This document shows, one piece after another, positions 45,793 through 54,341 of a DNA stretch of 64,000 nucleotides. Numbering within the stretch: the stretch's first letter is position 1; the number at the start of each line of letters is the position of its first letter. A program made the translations under genes and the position numbers. The DNA is from Tunturiibacter empetritectus (lineage in GTDB: Bacteria; Acidobacteriota; Terriglobia; Terriglobales; Acidobacteriaceae). Under the pieces are notes generated by a model. That model had not been told where the DNA came from. It did not search any database and saw only the letters and a program-made list of their open reading frames with translations. The stretch covers positions 496,001 to 560,000 of the forward strand of contig NZ_JACCCU010000003.1 of NCBI RefSeq assembly GCF_013410875.1, read 5' to 3'.

Positions 45793-45817
45793 GCGACTTG
45801 AAGGTGAGTGAGAGCGT

Positions 45818-46804
45818 ATGAACCCCAAGGTGCCCGAGACGCTGGAACAGGCTCCGCTGGCGTATGAGAATGCGGAGTTTTTGAACTCGCCGGATGGGCG
45901 GATGCTGCGGATCCTAGCGGAGTATCAGGAGCCGATGGCGCGGTTTCGCCGGGAGCGGATTCAGGACACCGTTGTCTTTTTTGGCTCGGCGCGGTTTCGG
46001 GCGTTGGATGTGGCGAGCTCGGAGCTGGAGCTGCTGGCGAATACGGGTTCGAGCGAGCCGGCGCCGAAAGATGAGCAGCCGGCGAGCCCAGAGGAGATAG
46101 CCAGCGGAGAGGCCAGTGCACAGAAGCTGCGACTGGCAGAGGCTGCGGTGGAGATGGCTCAGTATTACGAGGAGGCGCGGCGGCTGGCGGGAATGGTGGC
46201 TACGTGGTCGAAGACGCTGCCGGGGCGGCGGCACCGGTTTGTGGTGACCTCGGGAGGCGGGCCGGGGATTATGGAGGCGGCCAATCGCGGGGCGTATGAG
46301 GCTGGATGCAAGACGATCGGGCTGAATATCAAGCTGCCGTTTGAGCAGCATCCGAACCCTTACATTACGCCGGCGCTCAGCTTCGACTTTCATTACTTCT
46401 TCATGCGGAAGTACTGGTTCGCTTATCTGGCGAAGGCTCTGGTGGTCTTTCCGGGCGGCTTTGGGACGCTGGATGAGATGTTCGAACTGCTGACGCTGGC
46501 GCAGACGAGGAAGCTGGCGAAGAAGATCACGGTGGTGATCTATGGGTCGAGCTATTGGAAGAAGGTGATTAACCTGGAGCTGCTGGCGGCGAAGGGTGCG
46601 ATTGCGCAGGCGGACCTGGAGCTGTTTGAGTTTGCGGATACGCCGGAGCAGGCGTTTGAGCTGCTGAAGAAGGGGCTGACGGAGAATCATCTCGAGTCGG
46701 ACTATGAACGGGAGCAGACGAAGCTGGAGAAACAGGAGATTCCAGATCATCCGGCACCCAGCGTGCAGGAGATGATGGGGCCGGATATCGCGAAGACCCG
46801 GTAG
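45818..46804 (+). CDS. LOG-family protein (putative nucleotide 5'-monophosphate phosphoribohydrolase)
   Basis: The 328-residue product has the LOG motifs TSGGGPGIMEAANRGA and FPGGFGTLDEMFE, the second matching PGGxGTxxE. These bind the ribose phosphate and cleave the N-glycosidic bond; homologues release cytokinin-type bases or act on nucleotides. It is larger than the core (about 190) because of an N-terminal segment of about 120 residues with a charged linker. The real substrate is unknown. The old annotation 'lysine decarboxylase' for this family is misleading. Confidence 0.88.
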   Translation: MNPKVPETLEQAPLAYENAEFLNSPDGRMLRILAEYQEPMARFRRERIQDTVVFFGSARFRALDVASSELELLANTGSSEPAPKDEQPASPEEIASGEASAQKLRLAEAAVEMAQYYEEARRLAGMVATWSKTLPGRRHRFVVTSGGGPGIMEAANRGAYEAGCKTIGLNIKLPFEQHPNPYITPALSFDFHYFFMRKYWFAYLAKALVVFPGGFGTLDEMFELLTLAQTRKLAKKITVVIYGSSYWKKVINLELLAAKGAIAQADLELFEFADTPEQAFELLKKGLTENHLESDYEREQTKLEKQEIPDHPAPSVQEMMGPDIAKTR

Positions 46805-46899
46805 ATGAGGCCGTAGCTTGGTTGTGCCTCAGTTTGAAACTGAATACCAATAAACTAAACCTGTATTTCGCTGTTGCTCCTTTGAGAAAGACAGATGGC

Positions 46900-47316
46900 G
46901 TGAACGGAAAATATCGCAAACTCCTATTTGTGGTCGGTGCATCTACTGTCCTTCTAGGTGTCATCTCGTTTCTAACGTTCATCGACATTCCGCATGGATT
47001 ACGTTCCCGCGTTTACTGGTTTATTTGGTCGCGGCAGTATAAACGAGACGTGATGTTGTCCTCGAGCACCTCTACAGAGGTCCACCATGCTGAATGGTAT
47101 GGGGACGGATGGGGCGGTGCTCCCGTAGGTGATTGGATGGGATATGTCGTATACGATCCGGCCGATTCTTTGCCCCAAATAAACACCGTCGGAACGCCTG
47201 CGAAAATAGCCGGTATTCCTTGCGAAGTAGTTTCCGTGCGACGCCTTGAAAGAGGCTGGTACTCAGTCGTTACAGATATGAACCAGTTCTGGGATAGCGG
47301 TCACCCTAATTGCTGA
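46900..47316 (+). CDS. Membrane-anchored protein of unknown function, lower GC
   Basis: The frame is open from a TTG at 46822; a GTG at 46900 (VNGKYRKLLFVVGAS) is chosen because it puts the helix at the N-terminus. The 138-residue product has one membrane helix and a soluble tail with HHAEWYGDGWGGAPVGDWMGY and a final Cys. The stretch 46810-47340 has visibly lower GC than its neighbours (near 50%), so it may be a recent arrival. No family is recognised and coding status is only moderately sure. Confidence 0.6.
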   Translation: MNGKYRKLLFVVGASTVLLGVISFLTFIDIPHGLRSRVYWFIWSRQYKRDVMLSSSTSTEVHHAEWYGDGWGGAPVGDWMGYVVYDPADSLPQINTVGTPAKIAGIPCEVVSVRRLERGWYSVVTDMNQFWDSGHPNC

Positions 47317-47428
47317 GAGCTATCAACGTCCCATTTCTTGTAGATGCTCTGATAGGATCTTGTTCTGGCTGAAGCTTGAAGAAGTTCGTTCGATCGTTCG
47401 CGGCACCTATCTTTGTACGAGGTCTTGC

Positions 47429-48787
47429 ATGCAACGGAAACCAAGTGTTCCTGCCGCTCTATTTCTCGTCGCAGTGTTGATGTTCCAAAGCTTCGGGGCT
47501 ACCCTTCTCGCTCAAGCGACTGCTCCAGCGCCTCCTCCTCCAACGCCCGATCAGCTGGATCAGTTGCTGGCGCCGATAGCGCTCTATCCTGACTCGCTGC
47601 TGGCCCAGATTACGACGGCTTCGACAAATCCTCAGGAGATTTTGGATGTCGATAACTGGCTGGCGTTGAATAAGAACCTAAGCGGAACGGAGCTGACGGA
47701 CGCGGCGCAGAAAAGCGGCTTCGACCCTGCCTTTATTGCTCTTACCAGCTTTCCATCCGTGATCGAGATGATGGCCGAGAACATCGACGACTATGCTGCG
47801 ATCGGGAGTGCCGTGTCGTCGAATCAGGCGGAGGTGTCGGCGTCGATTCAGCGGTTGCGTTCGCAGGCTTATACGGCGGGAGCGTTGCGCAGCACGCCGC
47901 AGCAGCAGGTGGAGGTGCAGCAGAGTTCGGGGCAGCCAATTTATGTGATTCAGCCGACGAATCCGCAAGTGGTGTATATCCCGCAGTACGACCCTACGGT
48001 CGTTTATGTGGGACCAAGTACTGGCAGTGTGGTGGCGGCGTCGCTCATTGGTTTTGGGGTGGGGATCGGGATTGGTGCGCTGTTGGTGAACAACCAGCCG
48101 TGGGGCTGGGGTGGTTGGGGATGGAACTGGGGCGGGCGCAGCATCTACTACAACCACGGCCCCTGGGGTGGGTGGCGTGGCGGATACCGTCCGCCGCGGC
48201 CTTATTATCGTCCACGGCCGGTGCCCTACGGTAGCCGTCCAGGATACGGCGGCAACTGGGGATATCGTCCGTCGAACTATCGGCCACCGATGTCGGCGAA
48301 TCGGCCTGGGTACAGCCGTCCCGGGTATGGTCAGCCGGGTTACCGTCCGGGGCGCCCAACCTCTGGGCCTGGGAGCCGGCCAGGAGGTTCGCGTCCTGGA
48401 ACTCCGGGATATAGACCGGGCGGGTCGAATGGGAATCGCCCAGGAACTACGCCGGGGAATCGTCCTGGTGGTTCGAATGGAAGTCGTCCGGGGAATGGAA
48501 GCCGGCCGGGCGGCGGTCAGAGTGTGGGCCGTCCCTCTCAGCCGGGGCAGGGTGGCAGGCCTCCGCAACAGACCCGTCCGCCACAACAGACCCGACCAAC
48601 GCCGCAGCCTCGTCCAACACAACCCCGGCCTACGAATCAGAGCAGACCTACGCCGCAGCCCCGGCCGACACAACAAAGTCGCCCGACCAACCAGAGCCGG
48701 CCCACCTCACAGTCGAGGTCGGCGGGAAGGCCATCGTCGGGGTCTCGGCCACCGTCGAACAGAGGTTCAGGCAATAGCCCAAACTAA
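47429..48787 (+). CDS. DUF3300-domain secreted protein with a Pro/Arg/Gly-rich tail
   Basis: The ATG at 47429 follows ACGAGG. The 452-residue product has a signal peptide, then the DUF3300 pattern: LDQLLAPIALYPDSLLAQIT, ILDVDNWLALNKNL and GSAVSSNQAEVSASIQRLR. IYVIQPTNPQVVYIPQYDP follows, with a short Gly-rich hydrophobic stretch (GFGVGIGIGALL). The last 200 residues are low complexity (WGWGGWGWNWGG, then RPG/RPT/QSR repeats), likely disordered and positively charged. It may be attached to the cell surface. Function is unknown. Confidence 0.85.
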   Translation: MQRKPSVPAALFLVAVLMFQSFGATLLAQATAPAPPPPTPDQLDQLLAPIALYPDSLLAQITTASTNPQEILDVDNWLALNKNLSGTELTDAAQKSGFDPAFIALTSFPSVIEMMAENIDDYAAIGSAVSSNQAEVSASIQRLRSQAYTAGALRSTPQQQVEVQQSSGQPIYVIQPTNPQVVYIPQYDPTVVYVGPSTGSVVAASLIGFGVGIGIGALLVNNQPWGWGGWGWNWGGRSIYYNHGPWGGWRGGYRPPRPYYRPRPVPYGSRPGYGGNWGYRPSNYRPPMSANRPGYSRPGYGQPGYRPGRPTSGPGSRPGGSRPGTPGYRPGGSNGNRPGTTPGNRPGGSNGSRPGNGSRPGGGQSVGRPSQPGQGGRPPQQTRPPQQTRPTPQPRPTQPRPTNQSRPTPQPRPTQQSRPTNQSRPTSQSRSAGRPSSGSRPPSNRGSGNSPN

Positions 48788-48995
48788 CTTGCATCGTCGC
48801 GCCTCGCCATTGAAGGTTTAGGCGGTCTGCGTCATTGCGCCATTCAGGGCGATTTTGCGCTGATGCAACTGGAATCCGGATGCGCTGGGACCGCCTACAA
48901 CCTTTGGGGAATCATTGTAGATACTGGGTTTAGGGATTTTGAAGCTGCATTGTTGGTGCAGTCATACCCTCGTCACATAGTGGCTCGATACTGCC

Positions 48996-49022
48996 CTCGT
49001 AAGCAGCCTGAGGGCTTACGAG
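48996..49022 (+). promoter_or_regulatory. Leader hairpin before the PHP-like gene
   Basis: CTCGTAAGC and GCTTACGAG form a perfect 9-bp stem around a 9-base loop. It ends a few bases before the AAGGGGGG ribosome site of the gene at 49040. There is no T-run, so it is not a terminator. It could modulate translation or mRNA stability. Confidence 0.45.
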
Positions 49023-49039
49023 CCAAGGGGGGTAACCCG

Positions 49040-50212
49040 ATGAGCCAGTCGAGCGTGTCGTACCTGTGGAGGGAACCGGAGGCGGCGAAGGGCTTCCTGA
49101 CCGGCGTATCGCTACACAGCCATACGAATCAGTCGAAGGAGACGTTGGATTTCATCTCGGAGCTGTCGAAGGATTGGAGCTTTCTGCAGCCGATTATGCG
49201 GTGGGGCGAGCGGCGGAGCAAGCGGCTGACTGGAATCGATCCAGACTATGCACGGGCTTACTGGACGCCGCCATTGACGCCGAGCCTGGCGTTCGATCTC
49301 GAGCGGAAGCAAATCGAAGAAAAGCTGCAGATTCAGGGGCTGGTCTCGATTACGGATCACGACGACATCAACGCTCCGATGCTGCTGCGGACGGTGCCCT
49401 CGTCGCGGCATATTCCGGTATCGGTAGAGTGGACGGTGCCGTTTGGGGCGACTGCCTTTCACTTGGGGATTCACAATCTTCCGAGCGCGACTGGGGCGGA
49501 GTGGATGGAGCGGATGGCAGCGTTTACCGCGATGCCGGTCACAACCCGTGCGCCGAAGCTGCTGACGGAGATGCTGGTGGAGCTCGATGAGCTGCCGGGA
49601 GTGTTGATTGTGTTCAACCACCCGCTGTGGGATCTGTATCGTGTGGGCAAGGAGAAGCATGAGGTGCTGGTGAATGAGTTTCTGGCCGTGAATGGGCAGT
49701 TCGTTCATGCGCTGGAGTTGAACGGGCTGCGCGACTGGAAGGAGAATCGCGAGACCTCCACGCTTGCCGGGAAGTGGAATCAGCTGGTGATCAGTGGTGG
49801 CGATCGCCATGGCGTTGAGCCGAATGCGAATGTGAATCTGACGCGGGCGTCGAGCTTCAACGAGTTTGTGCACGAGGTGAGGCGCGAGCGGCAGAGCCAT
49901 GTGTTGTTTATGCCGCAGTATGCCGAACCGTGGAAGCACAGGATTCTGCAGTCGACCCTGGACGCGATTCGAAACTATCCGGATTTTCCGGAGGGATCGA
50001 GATTGTGGGATGAGCGGGTGTACCATCCCGACGCGGAAGGCGTAATTCAGCCGATGACGCGGCTATGGACGACCGGACATGCTCCAGCATTCTTCCGGGC
50101 GGTGCTGGTGATGGTTCGAATGATGGGCGCGGGGCCGGTTTCGAGCGGGCTCCGGATGGCGTGGAATGACAGCGGGGAGATGCGGACGACGCTGGCTAAG
50201 CTGGATGCTTAG
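49040..50212 (+). CDS. PHP-domain-like metal-dependent hydrolase
   Basis: The ATG at 49040 has a strong site AAGGGGGG; a longer frame from 48863 is not supported. The 390-residue product has PHP-type metal motifs: SLHSHTNQSKE near the start, VSITDHDDINAP, VIVFNHPLWDLY and SGGDRHGVEPN. PHP domains hydrolyse phosphoesters. It precedes a GT4 glycosyltransferase by 170 bases, which contain repeat copy 6, so the two may be linked in glycan or lipid metabolism. Substrate unknown. Confidence 0.82.
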   Translation: MSQSSVSYLWREPEAAKGFLTGVSLHSHTNQSKETLDFISELSKDWSFLQPIMRWGERRSKRLTGIDPDYARAYWTPPLTPSLAFDLERKQIEEKLQIQGLVSITDHDDINAPMLLRTVPSSRHIPVSVEWTVPFGATAFHLGIHNLPSATGAEWMERMAAFTAMPVTTRAPKLLTEMLVELDELPGVLIVFNHPLWDLYRVGKEKHEVLVNEFLAVNGQFVHALELNGLRDWKENRETSTLAGKWNQLVISGGDRHGVEPNANVNLTRASSFNEFVHEVRRERQSHVLFMPQYAEPWKHRILQSTLDAIRNYPDFPEGSRLWDERVYHPDAEGVIQPMTRLWTTGHAPAFFRAVLVMVRMMGAGPVSSGLRMAWNDSGEMRTTLAKLDA

Positions 50213-50228
50213 GGCGTAGAGGCTGGTG

Positions 50229-50335
50229 TCCTGCCGGACGGGCCCGCTGCGCGCGGGGCGGTCACTTCGTGACTTGTATCCCGGTCTTGGTAGACGATCG
50301 GTATAGGGCCTCCTTCGGTCGGCTTTGTCTTTCTC
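50229..50335. repeat. Family R repeat, copy 6 (half element)
   Basis: Starts TCCTGCCGGACGGGCCCGC and has the core GTCACTTCGTGAC at 50261-50273, then TTGTATCCCGG. The rest is diverged, with only GGTATAGGG and GGCCTCCTTCGGTCGGC left of the second half. It lies between the PHP-like gene and the glycosyltransferase gene. Confidence 0.8.
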
Positions 50336-50382
50336 TGGGTAAAAACTTCCGGACTGCGGAGCACGAGAGGTAGTCTAAAGCG

Positions 50383-51585
50383 ATGCGGGTGCCGCGTGTT
50401 GCCTACTTTCCGGACTCGTTCCATGAGGTGAATGGGGTCGCGCATACGAGCCGCAACTTTGTGGCGTATGCGGAGCGCCATGAGCTGCCGTTTCTGTGTG
50501 TGCGCGCAGGCGGCCGGGTGGGGGCGTTCGAGCAGGTGGGAGAGCTAAGGACGCTGGAGCTGGAACGAAGTCGCACATCGGTTCGCATGGAGAAGGACCT
50601 TGAGTTCGACACACTGTTCTGGCGGCACGGCGGAGCGATTCGGCGGCAGTTGGAGCGCTTTCAGCCGGATGTGATTCACATTACGGGGCCAAGTGAGTTG
50701 GGGATGTTTGGTGCGTACTTCGCGTGGGAGCTGGGGATTCCGCTGGCGGCGTCGTGGCATACGAATGTGCATGAGTATGCGGCACGAAGAATGGGGTGGT
50801 TAACCGGCAAGTTGTCGGCACGGGCGGGCGCGACGACCGAGCGCGGCGTGGAGGCGGGGGCGTTGTGGGCTACTTCGCGGTTTTACCAGTTGGCCAAGGT
50901 CTTGTTTGCGCCGAACGAAGAGCTCTGCCGCATGCTGGAGAAGACGACAGGAAGGCCCTGCTACCTGATGCAGCGCGGAGTGGATACGGTGTGGTTTTCG
51001 CCTGCGCACCGTACGCGTGAGGCCAGCGACAGGACGGTGGTGCTGGGGTATGTGGGCCGTCTTTCGATTGAGAAGAATGTGAAGCTGTTGACGCGAGTGC
51101 GGAGAGAGCTCGCGACGATGGGAGTGGGCGGCGTGAAGTTTCTGATCGTCGGGCATGGCAGCGATGAGGCGGAGTTGCGGCTGGAGCTGGCAGACGCTGA
51201 GTTTGCGGGCGTGTTGCGCGGGGCCGCGCTAGCAGAGGCTTACGCAAATATGGATGTGCTGGTGTTTCCTTCGCATACCGATACCTTTGGGAATGTAGTG
51301 TTGGAGGCACTGGCGAGCGGTGTGCCTGCGGTGGTGACCCCCGACGGCGGCCCGAAGTTTATCGTGCGGGATGGCGAGACGGGATTTGTAATGGAGGATG
51401 ATCAATTTTCGACAGCGGTTGCGGATCTGGTGAGAGACAGGGCGCGGCTGGAGGTAATGCGGCTGAAGGCGCGGGAGTATGCGCTGGGGTGCAGCTGGGA
51501 TGCGGTGTTTGACCGTGTGTATGCGGGCTACGAGACGCTGCTGCCGGTGCGCCGGGCTGGTGTGACAATTGGCGAACTGGCGTAG
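50383..51585 (+). CDS. GT4-family glycosyltransferase
   Basis: The 400-residue GT-B fold protein has VAYFPDSFHEVNGVAHTSRN at the N-terminus and AASWHTNVHEYAARR. The C-terminal half has GYVGRLSIEKNVKLL and the donor-site motif FPSHTDTFGNVVLEALASG. Sequence style fits mannosyl- or glucosyltransferases that build glycolipids. Sugar and acceptor cannot be deduced. The final 20 residues are less conserved in style. Confidence 0.9.
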   Translation: MRVPRVAYFPDSFHEVNGVAHTSRNFVAYAERHELPFLCVRAGGRVGAFEQVGELRTLELERSRTSVRMEKDLEFDTLFWRHGGAIRRQLERFQPDVIHITGPSELGMFGAYFAWELGIPLAASWHTNVHEYAARRMGWLTGKLSARAGATTERGVEAGALWATSRFYQLAKVLFAPNEELCRMLEKTTGRPCYLMQRGVDTVWFSPAHRTREASDRTVVLGYVGRLSIEKNVKLLTRVRRELATMGVGGVKFLIVGHGSDEAELRLELADAEFAGVLRGAALAEAYANMDVLVFPSHTDTFGNVVLEALASGVPAVVTPDGGPKFIVRDGETGFVMEDDQFSTAVADLVRDRARLEVMRLKAREYALGCSWDAVFDRVYAGYETLLPVRRAGVTIGELA

Positions 51586-51739
51586 GCGATAGGCCAGGTG
51601 TGACAGTACTCCCCTTCGGCAAAGCTCGGGACCAGCATGACAACGCAAACAAAGCTTAGAGGAAAACAAACAGGCGTGGAACCGCGCCGGCCCCCTCCGC
51701 GTACTGCTCTTTGCCATTCTCGCAATCAAGGAGATTACT

Positions 51740-52633
51740 ATGCCGTCTTTCGCTACGCCTTCCATCGGATTCGCCGCTACGGTGGCGGCGATTGTTCTCG
51801 CTTCCACATCGACTGTGGTGTTTGCTCAGAGCTCAGACCACGAGTGGCAGAAGGTTTATGCCGTGGGTGGTGGGACTGCTTCGCTTACGGTGGAGACGGG
51901 CGACAGCGGCCTTGAGATCCACTCATGCGGCGACTGCAAGGAGATCAGAGTTCATGTCGAGTCAACGCAAAACCTGAGCGAGTACGTGATCGAGGAGCAT
52001 CAGGAGGGCGATCACGTTTCGTTCACGATCAAAGAAAAACCGCACGCCTTCCGGGTTCAATGGAACGCGAGTCGAAGAACGAAGGTAAGTGTGGAGACTC
52101 CGGCAAAGCTGGATCTGGATGCGAAGGTTGCGGACGGTAATCTGTCTGCGCAGGATCTGACGGGCAAGGTTCAAGTCCGCTCCGGCGATGGTTCGGTGGA
52201 GCTTAACAACATCAAAGGGGATGTGCACTTGGTTGCCTCAGATGGCAGCGTCAGCCTGCACAATGCGATTGGCACCGTTGATGCTCGCGGTTCGGACGGC
52301 AGTATGAAGATCGATGGACAGTTCACGATGGTTCAGCTGCAGACCAGCGACGGCAATCTGGACTTCACCCTTTCTCCTGGATCTCAGCTTACGAGTGCTT
52401 CGCAGATAAAGAGTTCGGATGGACGGGTTTCTATCCGGCTGCCGCAGACGCTCTCCGCGGATATGGATGTGGCGACCGGCGATGGACATCTAAACTGCAC
52501 GCTTCCGCTGACATTGGATCACTACAACAGCAGGGAGTCGAGCGGACATCACCTGCACGGGCACTTGAATAACGGCGGCGTTCCGTTCAGCATTCGCGCC
52601 TCGGATGGGAACGTCAGCATAACAACCCTCTAG
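51740..52633 (+). CDS. Secreted DUF4097-like beta-repeat protein
   Basis: The ATG has CAAGGAGATT upstream. The 297-residue product has a signal peptide (ending VFAQS). The mature part repeats short strands of the form DGSVEL / DGSVSL / DGSMKI / DGNLDF / DGRVSI, the right-handed beta stacking of DUF4097 adhesin-like proteins. One CxxC (CGDC) sits near residue 57. It ends tail to tail with the next gene, with the two stop codons overlapping by four bases (52630-52633). Function unknown. Confidence 0.85.
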   Translation: MPSFATPSIGFAATVAAIVLASTSTVVFAQSSDHEWQKVYAVGGGTASLTVETGDSGLEIHSCGDCKEIRVHVESTQNLSEYVIEEHQEGDHVSFTIKEKPHAFRVQWNASRRTKVSVETPAKLDLDAKVADGNLSAQDLTGKVQVRSGDGSVELNNIKGDVHLVASDGSVSLHNAIGTVDARGSDGSMKIDGQFTMVQLQTSDGNLDFTLSPGSQLTSASQIKSSDGRVSIRLPQTLSADMDVATGDGHLNCTLPLTLDHYNSRESSGHHLHGHLNNGGVPFSIRASDGNVSITTL

Positions 52634-54177
52634 TAGCGGAGTTCGCCGATGAACGCGGCGTATGGGGCGAGGGTCATCTGTTCGAGATTCATCGTGCCGA
52701 TGTTGTCGTCTGAGCGTAGTACGGAGCGGATGAAGCTTCCGCGCAGATCGAGCCTTGTTGTATCTGCTTTGAGCGACAGGATGACGGGATGCGCCGTGAG
52801 GTTGAAGAGCAGGATCATGACCGGAGAAGTAGCCGAGACGACCTTCGGTTTGCGGATCAGCACTAGAACGTTTTGATCGTCGCGGTTGATGGTGAGGCTG
52901 GTCCCCAAAGCGAGGGTGGAGTTGCCATGATGGAGCGCGCTGAGCTGACGATACCAGTTGAGGAGAGAGTCGGGATCGGTGTCCTCGAGAGCGGCGTTCG
53001 GCGTGGCATCGGGTGAAGTGCTGGCCGTGGTCGTGGGAGGCTTGTTCGGGATTGGGGTCGGGCTTGTAGGTGGTTTATAGGGGACGTAGGTCTCGCTGGT
53101 GGTCGGCTTGTACGGGACATAGGTTTCGCTGGCAGGGGCGGCGGGTGGAGGAGGCGGAGGCGCGTCCCACACGATCAGCGGCGCGGCTGCGCTGGAGGGA
53201 GAGGCAGAGCGGACGCCGAGTTCCTGCCCATAGTAGAGCAGCGACTCGGCGCGGGTGGTAAAGAGAAGAGTTGCGACCAATTTGGCGATAGCGAGGTCGT
53301 GCTGGCCGTCGGCGTAGCGGCTCATGCTGCGGGTGAAGGTGGGGCCATCGGTGGCGAGGAGCGGAAGGCTGTGGCCGGCTTGCTGGATGTCCTGGAGGCG
53401 GTCGATAAGGGGGCGGATGGTGGATGCGTTGAGTGGGGTGATAGCGCCGAGGCGGTCGTCGAGCAGGAGCTGCGGGGATTGCGTGTCGAGCACGGTGCTG
53501 CGTGGCTGGGTGGTAGTGTGTGCTTGCCGCCGTGAGCGGGAGTGTGCGTGGTGGCGGCCTCGGGTGGCGGGCTGCGGCTGCGGTTGAGGCTGGGCGGTTG
53601 CGACTAAGTTGGGATCCGCATCGGCGATGAGGATGCGTTGGCCGAGATAGCTGACGGTAGTGGTGCGGAGGGTTGCAGCCTGTTGGTGGGCGGCTTCACT
53701 GGTGCCGTTGACATGAAAGCCCGCGATGCCGCGGCTGAGCCAGAAGCGGGCGACGTTGGGCAGGTCCTCTGCGGGTATCGCGGGGTCGAGGTCGAGCAGG
53801 ACGCGGAGGCGACGGCTGCTGGCTTCGCGAAGGAGATCGTCGAACTCGTCGAGGGAGCCGAGGGCGGGATCGATCGTCTCGGCATGGGTGGCGTCGGACT
53901 GGAGATGCGTGAGAAGGATGGCGTCGGTGCCGAGGGAGTGGATGTAGTCGAGGCGATGGACGATGCCGTGAAGGGGGCTGTCTCCTGCCGGGCTGAAGTC
54001 GGCGGGGTTGATCTCGTAGATGATGGCGCGCTGCCACCAGAGGTCGGTGGTGATGCCGGAGCCAACCCAGCCGGGGCGCGCGAGAGTCTGCGATGAGGCA
54101 AGGGGAGCGACTGCCGTGAGAGCGCAGGCGAGACAGAAGGAGAGAAGAGGTCGGGGAGTTCGGTGGAGGGTGATCAT
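52630..54177 (-). CDS. GH13-like (alpha-amylase fold) protein lacking catalytic residues
   Basis: The 515-residue product has a signal peptide and a GH13 start (WWQRAIIYEINPADFSPAGD, HRLDYIHSLGTDAILLTHL). The usual catalytic motifs are changed: region I reads VLLDLDPAIP without NH, and region II reads GFHVNGTSE instead of GFRxDxxxH. Region III reads ILIADADPN without Glu, and region IV has TDGPTF instead of NHD. A Pro/Thr-rich stretch with twice SETYVPYKP sits near residue 365. It is probably not a glycosidase but a binding or structural relative. Confidence 0.8.
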   Translation of the reverse strand: MITLHRTPRPLLSFCLACALTAVAPLASSQTLARPGWVGSGITTDLWWQRAIIYEINPADFSPAGDSPLHGIVHRLDYIHSLGTDAILLTHLQSDATHAETIDPALGSLDEFDDLLREASSRRLRVLLDLDPAIPAEDLPNVARFWLSRGIAGFHVNGTSEAAHQQAATLRTTTVSYLGQRILIADADPNLVATAQPQPQPQPATRGRHHAHSRSRRQAHTTTQPRSTVLDTQSPQLLLDDRLGAITPLNASTIRPLIDRLQDIQQAGHSLPLLATDGPTFTRSMSRYADGQHDLAIAKLVATLLFTTRAESLLYYGQELGVRSASPSSAAAPLIVWDAPPPPPPAAPASETYVPYKPTTSETYVPYKPPTSPTPIPNKPPTTTASTSPDATPNAALEDTDPDSLLNWYRQLSALHHGNSTLALGTSLTINRDDQNVLVLIRKPKVVSATSPVMILLFNLTAHPVILSLKADTTRLDLRGSFIRSVLRSDDNIGTMNLEQMTLAPYAAFIGELRY

Positions 54178-54341
54178 GCGCTCGTAATTGAGATGCTACG
54201 CGAGACGGCCGGGGAATGGGATGGGGGGTGCATGCGCCGCTTTGGGCAAGCTTTATGGACGGGAGTGCTGCTCCTCTTCTTGTGTTTCGAGGAGCGAGGT
54301 TTTATGGTCAATGAATCCGCTGCAAATAAAAGGAGATTCGC

